From the IMG/VR virus record IMGVR_UViG_3300043449_000667, positions 1 to 41,090 of that record: 41,090 nucleotides of DNA. One strand, given 5' to 3'. Origin of the DNA: a virus. This document shows positions 22,835 to 28,780 of the stretch, one piece after another. How positions within the stretch are numbered: position 1 is the stretch's first letter; each line of letters begins with the position of its first letter. Below the pieces are notes generated by a model. That model saw only the letters and a list, made by a program, of their open reading frames with translations, was not told where the DNA came from and did not search any database. Position numbers and translations under genes: made by a program.

Positions 22835-23071
22835 TTATGACCACCTTAATGCAAACAATGCACGATCATTAATGTTGTCGATACGCCATAGCAGAGACTT
22901 AAAAATCATTTGACTCCATGCTTCGGTGTTTACGGTCCTGGCCTTAATGTTGTTCTCATGACACCATGCGACAATATCGTCGTACAGCTCTTGATCGGTC
23001 ATAACATAGCGGCTATCACCAACCAGCCGTTGTCCTTTGTTGTTTTCAGCAAATACTTTAACTTCAGCCAT
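22835..23071 (-). CDS. W/F-motif family protein
   Basis: A 78-residue protein. N-terminal residues 1-25 form a strand-rich segment (MAEVKVFAENNKGQRLVGDS). Motif 1 is VAW36-CHEN40; motif 2 is W62-RIDNINDRA71-LF-A-L75-R-W77-S. The aromatic position before motif 2 is Trp/Ile rather than Phe. It starts at TAATG with AAGGTGG ahead, coded by the terminal KLRWA of the upstream gene. Confidence 0.7.
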   Translation of the reverse strand: MAEVKVFAENNKGQRLVGDSRYVMTDQELYDDIVAWCHENNIKARTVNTEAWSQMIFKSLLWRIDNINDRALFALRWS

Positions 23072-23280
23072 TACGCCCACCTTAGTTTACACATTATAGC
23101 ATGCTCTTGTTCTTCAAACCAAATGATTAGTTTATTGCCAGATGAATGAAAGTGCATTTTGTATTTGCGTTCATCCCACTCGACTAACTCATCAAGCCAT
23201 TCTTTCATCTCTTGGGCTTGTTCGATCCGAGCCTCAATATTGAATATGTCTTTGGTATCAAATTTGACGCAGACTTGCAT
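23071..23280 (-). CDS. W/F-motif family protein
   Basis: A 69-residue compact member. Motif 1 is KEW28-LDEL with W35; motif 2 is W54-F-EEQEHA61-IMC-K-L66-R-W68-A, with Cys replacing the usual Phe. It starts with MQVCVKF just after the stop of the Cys-rich small gene; a GTG two codons upstream is the alternative. Its terminal codons supply AAGGTGG for the next gene. Confidence 0.7.
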   Translation of the reverse strand: MQVCVKFDTKDIFNIEARIEQAQEMKEWLDELVEWDERKYKMHFHSSGNKLIIWFEEQEHAIMCKLRWA

Positions 23281-23287
23281 AACCAAC

Positions 23288-23437
23288 TTAAATGTCTAAG
23301 GGTGTGGCAGGGCGGTGGGGACAGAATTCGCAAGTGGGATCGTCGCAAGCATCTTCTAACCATGTGTTGCAAGTTTCGCAGTAATAGGCATCGTACTCTT
23401 CCGAATAGTTTTTCTTACAGTCTTCTTTACAGTCCAT
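23288..23437 (-). CDS. Cys-rich zinc-ribbon-like mini-protein (49 residues)
   Basis: The only support for a gene in this 150-base stretch is a frame starting at the TAATG junction at 23437. It encodes MDCKEDCKKNYSEEYDAYYC, then ETCNTW, EDACDDPTCEFCPHRP and an end at LDI. CxxC and CxxxxCxxCP pairs suggest a zinc ribbon. GGGGTGA from the upstream SWGE codons lies before the ATG, exactly as at other array junctions. It was probably missed by length cutoffs. Confidence 0.65.
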   Translation of the reverse strand: MDCKEDCKKNYSEEYDAYYCETCNTWLEDACDDPTCEFCPHRPATPLDI

Positions 23438-23769
23438 TATTCACCCCATGATAGTTTAAGATATGCGTACAGTTCTTCGTGCATGTCAAACACGTTTTTA
23501 TGCACCATCCACTTACCGTCGATATGCTCGTACCACTCTTTGTGCTCGATCCCGTGTTCACGTACCCATACGGATACATCCTTGCGGCAACTGACAGTGT
23601 ACCATGTTGCTCCATCAACAGTGGCTTGGTCAATGACTTCTGCTACAGGTTTTGCTGAATCAGCCATGGTGTAATACTTGCTCTTGCCTACACCAAAGCC
23701 GCCTGCATGAACAACAACTTCGCCGGGACGGAAGCCACCAATTTTAAAGTAATCGGGTACGGGGATCAT
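23437..23769 (-). CDS. W/F-motif protein with a Walker A-like N-terminus
   Basis: A 110-residue protein that looks like a chimera. Residues 9-31 (KIGGFRPGEVVVHAGGFGVG then KS) resemble the entry strand and P-loop of DnaB/RecA-type ATPases (GxxGxGKS), but no Walker B or further ATPase domain follows. Residues 66-110 carry the array motifs: W68-VREH72 and F94-DMHEELYAYLK-L106-S-W108-GE. The start at 23769 forms an ATGA overlap with the membrane-protein gene. ATPase activity is unlikely at this length; it may bind a nucleotide or mimic a helicase segment. Confidence 0.65.
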   Translation of the reverse strand: MIPVPDYFKIGGFRPGEVVVHAGGFGVGKSKYYTMADSAKPVAEVIDQATVDGATWYTVSCRKDVSVWVREHGIEHKEWYEHIDGKWMVHKNVFDMHEELYAYLKLSWGE

Positions 23770-24131
23770 ACAGTCACAAGTGCAACAAGTCCAACATAAG
23801 TCAAGGCGTGCAGGAATTGATCCAGGCCCAGCAACCACCAAAATTCTTCGTGTGTGTTTGCACCCCAACCATACTTTTTGTTAATGTTCATCTTGGCCCA
23901 GTCAATGTGGTAATGAACAAACATGTCAATTACACCTAATGCTAAACATGCCATAGGTGCCCACCACCAAAAGCAAAGTGCAGTAAAAATACCATGCAGG
24001 CCCGAATGTAGGATGCCGCCAGGATGTCCGTACGTGCCTTTGTTTAGATACTGGTAGGGTTTTTGTAGGGGAAAATCTACTACAAAATGCTTGGTAAAAA
24101 GCAGGGTAATCAGGATCAAGGTTTCATTCAT
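23766..24131 (-). CDS. DUF3307-like multi-pass membrane protein
   Basis: A 121-residue hydrophobic protein with the DUF3307 pattern: KHFVVDFPLQ near the start, HSGLH (42-46), HYHIDWAK (73-80) and LDQFLHAL (103-110). The conserved His/Asp residues sit at membrane edges of three or four predicted helices, hinting at metal binding. DUF3307 proteins occur in bacteria and phages without known role. In this array it may act at the inner membrane. It uses GGAG from the upstream LMWS codons as ribosome site. Confidence 0.75.
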   Translation of the reverse strand: MNETLILITLLFTKHFVVDFPLQKPYQYLNKGTYGHPGGILHSGLHGIFTALCFWWWAPMACLALGVIDMFVHYHIDWAKMNINKKYGWGANTHEEFWWLLGLDQFLHALTYVGLVALVTV

Positions 24132-24133
24132 AG

Positions 24134-24490
24134 TCAGCTCCACATCAGTTTAGCAAGTATAGCACACTCTGAGTGTTTTTGCCTAATCTTTATTGTGAGC
24201 CTATTGTCCGAAACGTCGTTATTGGCCATGCCCCAGTCCCAGTCCCATTTTTGTCGGCCCACATTTGCTTCCATCCAGGGCCTGTAATGATCGTTTGGGT
24301 CTGCTGATTCAGTTGACACACATGATCCGTCAGGATCTTCATATAGAGTCACCCAACCCTTGGGCCACCGCACATTGATAACAACACCGGGCATGAATCG
24401 CCACCAAAGTTTTTCTCTTAGGTTCAATCCGCATGGAAAATGAACGCCATTAGGTAGTGTAAACAGCTTTCTTATTTCTAACTTGCTCAT
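24134..24490 (-). CDS. W/F-motif family protein
   Basis: A 118-residue member with a basic N-terminus (MSKLEIRKLF) and a Trp-rich central part. Motif 1 is PW72-MEAN76 with W82, W84 and W86; motif 2 lacks the aromatic start but keeps HSECA110-ILA-K-L115-M-W117-S. The start at 24490 overlaps the previous stop, with GGTGGGG just upstream. Confidence 0.65.
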   Translation of the reverse strand: MSKLEIRKLFTLPNGVHFPCGLNLREKLWWRFMPGVVINVRWPKGWVTLYEDPDGSCVSTESADPNDHYRPWMEANVGRQKWDWDWGMANNDVSDNRLTIKIRQKHSECAILAKLMWS

Positions 24491-24867
24491 TCGCCCCACC
24501 GTAGCTTGAACATCATGTAATCTTCTGGATCACGTAAGAATATCTTGCCTTCGTACCTGTCCCACCAACGACTCCATGCATCAGGTCGAGCAGGATGTGG
24601 TCCAAACTGTTCCTTACACCATGCCATGACTTCTCCGTAATGGACCCAATCATACTCTGCTACATACCATTTGGCACGGCTGAATTTATGTTTGTTCACA
24701 GGTAGCCTACCAAGAGCCGCAAGAGTTTTTGGAAAGCGAGGGGCGTAGAATACGCCTGCATCTATTGGACGGTGTCCGTGCATGTTAGGCGCGGACACTA
24801 AAGGCTGGTGCTTTGCCAATCCAGCTTTCATCTCTTCAATCATTCTAATAACATCGTCTGTCTTCAT
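24487..24867 (-). CDS. W/F-motif family protein
   Basis: A 126-residue member, one of the longest. The N-terminal 35 residues are helical (VIRMIEEMKAGLAKHQ), followed by GHRPIDAGVFYAPRF. Motif 1 is AW83-CKEQ87, then WSRWW; motif 2 is F110-LRDPEDYMMF120-K-L122-R-W124-GE. It begins MKTDDV at an ATGA overlap. The additional N-terminal part differs from all other members, which suggests that the shared C-terminal domain is combined with varied partners. Confidence 0.7.
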   Translation of the reverse strand: MKTDDVIRMIEEMKAGLAKHQPLVSAPNMHGHRPIDAGVFYAPRFPKTLAALGRLPVNKHKFSRAKWYVAEYDWVHYGEVMAWCKEQFGPHPARPDAWSRWWDRYEGKIFLRDPEDYMMFKLRWGE

Positions 24868-25118
24868 GCCCATGTCAGCGCAAACAACGCTGCCTCTTCA
24901 TCGCATTCAAATTGAATAAACTTTTCATACATGTATCCGGGACTATGATAATAAGGGTGCTGGCAGTTTGCTACCAGCCATTCGTTGACCAAATGGTCTT
25001 TGTAGCTCATTTGGTACCGTGCTTGCACATTATCTGCAGTTTGAGCATACGTGACTTTGTGTAGCCGGGGAAATTTAATTCCCGGCCATGCATCATTTGT
25101 AGTATAAGTTATTGTCAT
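24864..25118 (-). CDS. W/F-motif family protein
   Basis: An 84-residue member. Motif 1 is NEW47-LVAN51; motif 2 is F70-ECDEEA76-ALF-A-L81-T-W83-A. The N-terminal half is strand-like with several Tyr. It overlaps both neighbours through ATGA junctions. The terminal codons (TGGGCATGA) give only a weak ribosome site for the next gene. Confidence 0.72.
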   Translation of the reverse strand: MTITYTTNDAWPGIKFPRLHKVTYAQTADNVQARYQMSYKDHLVNEWLVANCQHPYYHSPGYMYEKFIQFECDEEAALFALTWA

Positions 25119-25378
25119 GACCAGGTCAGTGCAAACAAGGCTGCATCGTCTTTGGTCTCAAACCAAAATGTTGATCCTGTCCAAGCATACCGTTGTTTAC
25201 CAATGTGCTCCTCGCACCATTTGTGTGTATGAGTCCATCTGTGCATTATGCCGTCTCGGCCAGGTTTAGCAGAATAGTAGCCACCACATCGAAAACGACT
25301 GTTCCAATCAACATCACTGTTGTGTTGATTATCGTACACTTTCCAACTATCGATAAAGTCGTGTATATTGTCTTTCAT
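25115..25378 (-). CDS. W/F-motif family protein
   Basis: An 87-residue member. Motif 1 is KW54-CEEH58 with W66; motif 2 is W72-F73-ETKDDA79-ALF-A-L84-T-W86-S. The N-terminal part has RFRCGGYYSAKPGRDG, a Gly/Tyr-rich loop. GAGG coded by the upstream LRWS lies 5 nt before its ATG. Confidence 0.72.
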   Translation of the reverse strand: MKDNIHDFIDSWKVYDNQHNSDVDWNSRFRCGGYYSAKPGRDGIMHRWTHTHKWCEEHIGKQRYAWTGSTFWFETKDDAALFALTWS

Positions 25379-25617
25379 GACCACCTCAATATAAACATTA
25401 CAAACTTTTCTTTGTCAACAACCTGGTAATCTGTAATCATTGTAGAATCTGCCGACAAGGTCAACTGTAGCCCGCTGTCTTGTTCAAAGTAGTGAAGCTT
25501 GCCATCAGTTGATTGATCACCTGTAATGAATCTGGCTTCAGGCGGACAAGATGTTATAGTAGGTGCCACTTCGACGCCCCAACGCCATGCCATTGATCTT
25601 AAATTTTCCACGTTCAT
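25375..25617 (-). CDS. W/F-motif family protein lacking motif 1
   Basis: An 80-residue member that keeps only the C-terminal motif in altered form: Y64-QVVDKEKFVMF75-I-L77-R-W79-S. No W-x3-(N/H) segment is visible; instead MAWRWG lies near the N-terminus. It may be a decaying or rearranged copy. It starts at a TAATG junction with GAGGTGG upstream. Confidence 0.65.
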   Translation of the reverse strand: MNVENLRSMAWRWGVEVAPTITSCPPEARFITGDQSTDGKLHYFEQDSGLQLTLSADSTMITDYQVVDKEKFVMFILRWS

Positions 25618-25874
25618 TATGACCACCTCAATATAAACATTATAGCATCTTCTTCATCGCGAAACCAAAACTTTGCGTTATTCACGTACCAACGATGGCA
25701 AACACCTTGTTCGCCCCATACATCACCAGCAATCCCATACTGCTCTACTGACCACTCTACCATTTCAAGCCAGGTTTGATTTTCCCAGTTGGGGGTATAC
25801 CCTTCTGGCTTTAGTGTGTAGTAGCGAGCACCGTGGTGCCGTCCTGGCTCTTGTACGATATGTCGCTGTGTCAT
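25617..25874 (-). CDS. W/F-motif family protein
   Basis: An 85-residue member. Motif 1 is EW41-SVEQ45; motif 2 is F69-W-F71-RDEEDA77-IMF-I-L82-R-W84-S. The last 8 codons are nearly the same as in the neighbouring gene at 25375-25617 (MFILRWS in both), a sign of recent duplication or conversion. An ATGA overlap links it to the coiled-coil gene upstream. Confidence 0.72.
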   Translation of the reverse strand: MTQRHIVQEPGRHHGARYYTLKPEGYTPNWENQTWLEMVEWSVEQYGIAGDVWGEQGVCHRWYVNNAKFWFRDEEDAIMFILRWS

Positions 25875-26314
25875 CACTTGCCGTGTGTTAGTACGTCCCA
25901 CATTTCCAGTTCACGTTCGGCCTTGCGACGAGCCGCATGTTCTTGGTCTCGTGCCGCCTCTGCTTGTTTAACAAGATACTTGGCAGTTGTAAGCTCTTGG
26001 TTTACTTCCTGGATAAAGTCCATAATGGTACGTGCCCGTAGCTCTTTAACTTCATCACGTAGTTGGCGAAGCTCGTCATCGCGAATATCAATTTCTTCAC
26101 GTAGGTGGCTAATGTAGCGACCAACATGCATTTCAGAACCCCATTCGGATGTAAACGTGCAGTAGGTTTCATCAATGCCAACATCAACTAAGTCATCCCA
26201 AATAGCGCCACGGATACGTTCCATTGCAGTTGCCAGTCGAATCTTCTCGGGATCATTGCTGAACTTGATGGTGTAGTTGATCAGTTCTTCATCTGTAAAG
26301 TAAGCTGTGTTCAT
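25874..26314 (-). CDS. Coiled-coil protein inside the array
   Basis: A 146-residue protein with no W/F motif. Residues about 70-140 form a long charged coiled coil (REEIDIRDDELRQLRDEVKE and an AARRKAERELE stretch). It probably dimerises or is a filament-like linker. TGGGGACAA from the upstream LQWGQ codons is its ribosome site. Its own 3' end does not carry the L-x-W codons. Confidence 0.65.
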   Translation of the reverse strand: MNTAYFTDEELINYTIKFSNDPEKIRLATAMERIRGAIWDDLVDVGIDETYCTFTSEWGSEMHVGRYISHLREEIDIRDDELRQLRDEVKELRARTIMDFIQEVNQELTTAKYLVKQAEAARDQEHAARRKAERELEMWDVLTHGK

Positions 26315-26748
26315 TATTGTCCCCATTGTAGTTTAAACATAAAATAGTCTTCGTCGTTTTGGAAAGCAAAGAACCAATGGTCTCCTCCACCCAGTTCGTT
26401 TATTTCCCATTGATTACCAGTGCTTGGCCACTTCATGACACGAAGCATGTCATATCGCCATTTGCCTGACAAGTTTTCTTCGCACCATTCGTAAATTTCA
26501 TCAAAGCCGTCTCTGTAGCCACCGGGGCCATAATCGTAAATGATTTTGTAAACAAAGTTTTCTCGGTTCTCGAAACAATGTACATGCTGATAGCCTTGGT
26601 AGTAGTTTCTTATTTGTGTAGCACGGGGCACACGGTCTGGATCATAGCGATAATCATATTGCTCACGAGTCTCACATCCATGCTTCTTTAAGAACCGATT
26701 TTCTTGCCAAGTGCGATACTTAGATGTTATAGCATTTATTAGGGTCAT
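26314..26748 (-). CDS. W/F-motif family protein, longest array copy
   Basis: A 144-residue member. The first 50 residues are basic and Tyr-rich (KYRTWQENRFLKKHG, YDYRYDPDRVPRATQ). Motif 1 is YEW88-CEEN92 with W97; motif 2 is F129-QNDEDYFMF138-K-L140-Q-W142-GQ. It overlaps the gene to its right by 29 nt, which is unusual here and suggests the start may be slightly internal. Confidence 0.7.
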   Translation of the reverse strand: MTLINAITSKYRTWQENRFLKKHGCETREQYDYRYDPDRVPRATQIRNYYQGYQHVHCFENRENFVYKIIYDYGPGGYRDGFDEIYEWCEENLSGKWRYDMLRVMKWPSTGNQWEINELGGGDHWFFAFQNDEDYFMFKLQWGQ

Positions 26749-26995
26749 ATGTGATCAAATCAAAAGCAGTTGCATACTGTACATGTGGTTCCATATGAAA
26801 CATAGATCCCCAAGCTATCCAGACCTTGCGTTTTAAAATCTTTTCGCCCCATACACGTTCACCGTAGATAGTTCGAACTGGCCACCAAGCAAATACTTCG
26901 TGCCAGGGATAGCAGTCGCATCCGTCAGTGATGATGGTGTATTCCACAGGTGACCAATTGTCTGGTAAAAACTTTGCGGCGCCGTTATAACTCAT
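26720..26995 (-). CDS. Second-family small protein (GERVWG type), copy 2
   Basis: A 91-residue relative of the product at 22620-22832. Both contain FAW-x-PV-(K/R)-T followed by GERVWG-x-KI and a basic RK/RR pair. This copy has a longer N-terminus with two Cys (DGCDCYPW). Neither has the W/F motif 2. The two copies are 4 kb apart with W/F genes between them, so duplication involved more than single genes. The function is unknown. Confidence 0.65.
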   Translation of the reverse strand: MSYNGAAKFLPDNWSPVEYTIITDGCDCYPWHEVFAWWPVRTIYGERVWGEKILKRKVWIAWGSMFHMEPHVQYATAFDLITYDPNKCYNI

Positions 26996-27180
26996 AACCA
27001 AGCGAGCTTAAACAACATAGCATCTTCTTCGTTGCCAAAGAAGTAGTCAATTCGAGTATTGTCGTAGCTGTTATATCCGTCTATGTGTACATCATTGCTG
27101 ATATAACTGGGGCAATTTTCTTTAGCCCAGTCAAGTGGTTCTCGATACGGCCTAAATGGCAGTGTCACATAAGTTGTCAT
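26992..27180 (-). CDS. W/F-motif family protein, minimal copy
   Basis: A 62-residue member, the shortest. Motif 1 is W18-AKEN22 and motif 2 is F47-F48-GNEEDA54-MLF-K-L59-A-W61-L. It shows how little sequence the shared domain needs (about 50 residues). ATGA overlaps join it to both neighbours. Confidence 0.72.
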   Translation of the reverse strand: MTTYVTLPFRPYREPLDWAKENCPSYISNDVHIDGYNSYDNTRIDYFFGNEEDAMLFKLAWL

Positions 27181-27371
27181 GAGCAGGCCAGCTTAAACAT
27201 TACAGCATCATCTTTGTTGGCAAAACAAAACGTAGAATTATGTTCGTTAAAACGCCACACATCATTGGAAAAGTTTTCCCTTAGCCAAATGATACGATCA
27301 TCAGTTGTGTGCATGTCCTTGACGGGCAAATCAAACTGGATGGGCCAATGGCGTTTGTTTAGAACTCTCAT
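27177..27371 (-). CDS. W/F-motif family protein with terminal Trp changed to Cys
   Basis: A 64-residue minimal member. Motif 1 is IW29-LREN33 with W39; motif 2 is F50-ANKDDA56-VMF-K-L61-A-C63-S. The terminal Trp is Cys, a one-base change from TGG to TGC, so the ribosome-site-like GG before the next ATG is also lost. It starts after GGAAAG from the upstream gene. Confidence 0.72.
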   Translation of the reverse strand: MRVLNKRHWPIQFDLPVKDMHTTDDRIIWLRENFSNDVWRFNEHNSTFCFANKDDAVMFKLACS

Positions 27372-27372
27372 A

Positions 27373-27618
27373 CTACTTTCCGTATCTTAACGTAAACACC
27401 ATTATAAACTCTTTTGCTTCTTCATGCGACCTAAATTGCCAAGAATCGTATCCGATCCTGTTTCCGCCAGAGTTGGTAACGGCCCATTCCAAAATAGCAT
27501 CAACAGCCGCATAGTCAACAGCAGAGCCAAGTTCAGCATCACCATCATAAGGATCAACCAAGCGGACTGTGTGTCCCCATCCTTTTTTTAATGTGTACTT
27601 GGGTACTAACCAGCTCAT
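27373..27618 (-). CDS. W/F-motif family protein, diverged
   Basis: An 81-residue member with motif 1 at EW45-AVTN49 and W60, and a degenerate motif 2: F62-RSHEEAKEFIMVF75-T-L77-R-Y79-GK, where extra residues precede the terminal part. The Trp is Tyr. Its ribosome site is GGAGG from the upstream codons. The N-terminus is basic and hydrophobic. Confidence 0.65.
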   Translation of the reverse strand: MSWLVPKYTLKKGWGHTVRLVDPYDGDAELGSAVDYAAVDAILEWAVTNSGGNRIGYDSWQFRSHEEAKEFIMVFTLRYGK

Positions 27619-27896
27619 GTCATTGAGCCTCCAAAGCGTAGCTTGGCCAGGATAGCATCTTCTTTATTCTTAAAGCTGATTTGTGTCACAGTATCCCAGA
27701 CACTACTGCTTACATCACTAACGTCCGCTGAGTGCATGATCCACAAGTCATGATCACCGTGATACATTTTAAAATAGTCGTACTCGGCCTGTGTGGTCAT
27801 CAGCACGGGCGCAATGTTTTCAGATAGCCACTGGTACACATCTTCTTCAACTGCATCGCCAATAAACAAATTGTAATTTAACCACTTGTCAGACAT
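27615..27896 (-). CDS. W/F-motif family protein
   Basis: A 93-residue member. Motif 1 lies early at QW23-LSEN27; motif 2 is F75-KNKEDA81-ILA-K-L86-R-F88-GGSMT. The terminal Trp is Phe and five residues follow. These GGA GGC codons form a GGAGG ribosome site for the next gene, an alternative way to keep the same junction. Confidence 0.68.
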   Translation of the reverse strand: MSDKWLNYNLFIGDAVEEDVYQWLSENIAPVLMTTQAEYDYFKMYHGDHDLWIMHSADVSDVSSSVWDTVTQISFKNKEDAILAKLRFGGSMT

Positions 27897-28176
27897 CAAA
27901 GTTCAGCATAAAGTATGCTGCCTCGTCTTTGTCTTTGATGTGTACAGTGATCATTGGATCACCAGAGTTGAATCGCGGAGTACAATCGGTCCCGGGGCAG
28001 TGCTCCTTCATCCAATTTAAAAACTCGTGGTGGTTGTTGCAATACACCCAGCAATGCCAGCCCACAACTTCCTCACGGAATTCAGATTCTGGCTCACCTG
28101 GTTTAAGCAAGATTGCAGGCACCAGGTGCCAACCATCTTCATGGCGCCAATGATGTACACTGATTTTTTGTTTCAT
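27889..28176 (-). CDS. W/F-motif family protein, first W/F copy after the promoter
   Basis: A 95-residue member. It has a Trp/His-rich N-terminus (VHHWRHEDGWHLVP) and GWHCWVYC. Motif 1 is NW55-MKEH59; motif 2 is I80-KDKDEA86-AYF-M-L91-N-F93-DV. It is the first motif-bearing gene transcribed. It overlaps the membrane-protein gene's stop (ATGA-type junction). Confidence 0.68.
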   Translation of the reverse strand: MKQKISVHHWRHEDGWHLVPAILLKPGEPESEFREEVVGWHCWVYCNNHHEFLNWMKEHCPGTDCTPRFNSGDPMITVHIKDKDEAAYFMLNFDV

Positions 28177-28466
28177 TACTGCATCCACATTTTTACCAGA
28201 GCAACGGAATCAATGGTGACTAGTAGTAAGTAGTTGGCTAGCATACCAACGCTACCACGAGTACGTGCCGCCCAAGCAAAGATACCACATTGTAAAATAA
28301 ACAGCGGATACAATATTAGGAACGGTGGTGTAGGAACTGTTAGCATCATAGTGAAGCTACAGCCAATGCTTAAGAACCAAGCAAGAATTTCCAGCACACA
28401 GCGCACTGGATTTTCTTGCCAGTCATTTCGAATATAATTGCCTACACTTGAAAGTAGGCTAAGCAT
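28176..28466 (-). CDS. Small multi-pass membrane protein
   Basis: A 96-residue protein with three likely membrane helices (about residues 23-43, 47-68 and 74-92) and short loops. It begins at a TAATG junction with the DsbA-like gene. No family is recognised. The promoter-proximal place in an early-looking operon is compatible with a host-membrane function, such as superinfection exclusion, but nothing in the sequence proves that. Confidence 0.6.
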   Translation of the reverse strand: MLSLLSSVGNYIRNDWQENPVRCVLEILAWFLSIGCSFTMMLTVPTPPFLILYPLFILQCGIFAWAARTRGSVGMLANYLLLVTIDSVALVKMWMQ

Positions 28467-28717
28467 TATACTTTGTTACCAGTTACGTCAAGGATTTCCT
28501 CAACAGCTTCCAGGTCGGATTGGTCCTTATCAAAGTCGCCCTTGAATGCTTTGGTAATAGCTTTGTTTAGTACTGCGGCTTTGATTTCCATTTCTTCAGC
28601 AATAGCCGCTACAGTTTCCTTAAGGCCCACATTAAGGTCGTCAATCTCACGTTTGACTTGGACTCCCTCTTGGATCACTCGTTTCAGTTTTGCGATTTGT
28701 TCAGGTGAAAAGCTCAT
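28466..28717 (-). CDS. Small helical protein, possibly DsbA-like dsDNA-binding
   Basis: An 83-residue acidic, fully helical protein. Its layout (N-terminal helix, IRxxAxEELG-like middle as AAIAEEMEIKAAVLNK, then a DFDKDQSDLEAVEEILD tail) resembles T4 DsbA, an 89-residue dsDNA-binding protein active near late promoters. The match is by pattern only. It is the first gene after the array promoter and has CCGGAGAT as ribosome site. If correct, the array operon begins with a transcription-linked protein. Confidence 0.55.
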   Translation of the reverse strand: MSFSPEQIAKLKRVIQEGVQVKREIDDLNVGLKETVAAIAEEMEIKAAVLNKAITKAFKGDFDKDQSDLEAVEEILDVTGNKV

Positions 28718-28751
28718 GTATATCTCCGGTTAGTTAAAGGCTTACCTAGTA

Positions 28752-28780
28752 AGTATACACGAGCTGTAGCAGGAAGTCAA
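28752..28780 (-). promoter_or_regulatory. sigma70 promoter of the small-gene array
   Basis: The minus strand has TTGACT (28780-28775), a 17-bp spacer and TATACT (28757-28752). The TGA stop of the gene to the right lies inside the -35 hexamer. The leader of about 30 nt contains a short inverted repeat (CTTAC-TAG-GTAAG, 28741-28753) and CCGGAGAT before the first ATG. All 25 array genes follow with no visible terminator. Confidence 0.85.

Larger units (their letters stand above)
21847..28717 (-). repeat. Array of diverged small paralogs (W/F-motif family)
   Basis: Twenty-five small genes are packed head to tail behind one promoter. Seventeen products share a divergent domain. Motif 1 is (hydrophobic)-x-W-x3-(N/H/Q), often followed 4-8 residues later by Trp. 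Motif 2, at the very C-terminus, is F-x(4-5)-A-x2-F-x-L-x-W-(S/G). The spacing and N-termini vary widely. The DNA at junctions is also similar (AGGTGG, TGGGG or TGGAG before the next ATG). This reads as repeated tandem duplication with strong divergence. The remaining members are a second two-copy family, two membrane proteins, a zinc-knuckle protein and helical proteins. I know of no described system of this form. Confidence 0.8.

Noticed and set aside
23437-23769. A functional ATPase or helicase at the Walker A-like gene
   Set aside because: Only the first strand and P-loop-like segment are present; there is no Walker B or enough length for the domain.
25375-25640. Repeated DNA around GACCACCTCAATATAAACATTA, first thought to be recombination or att-type sites
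   Set aside because: The repeats coincide exactly with the coding ends (FILRWS) and next starts of array genes, so coding and ribosome-site conservation explain them.
21847-28717. CRISPR array or tandem DNA repeat
   Set aside because: There are no regular direct repeats with spacers; similarity is at protein level and at gene junctions only.
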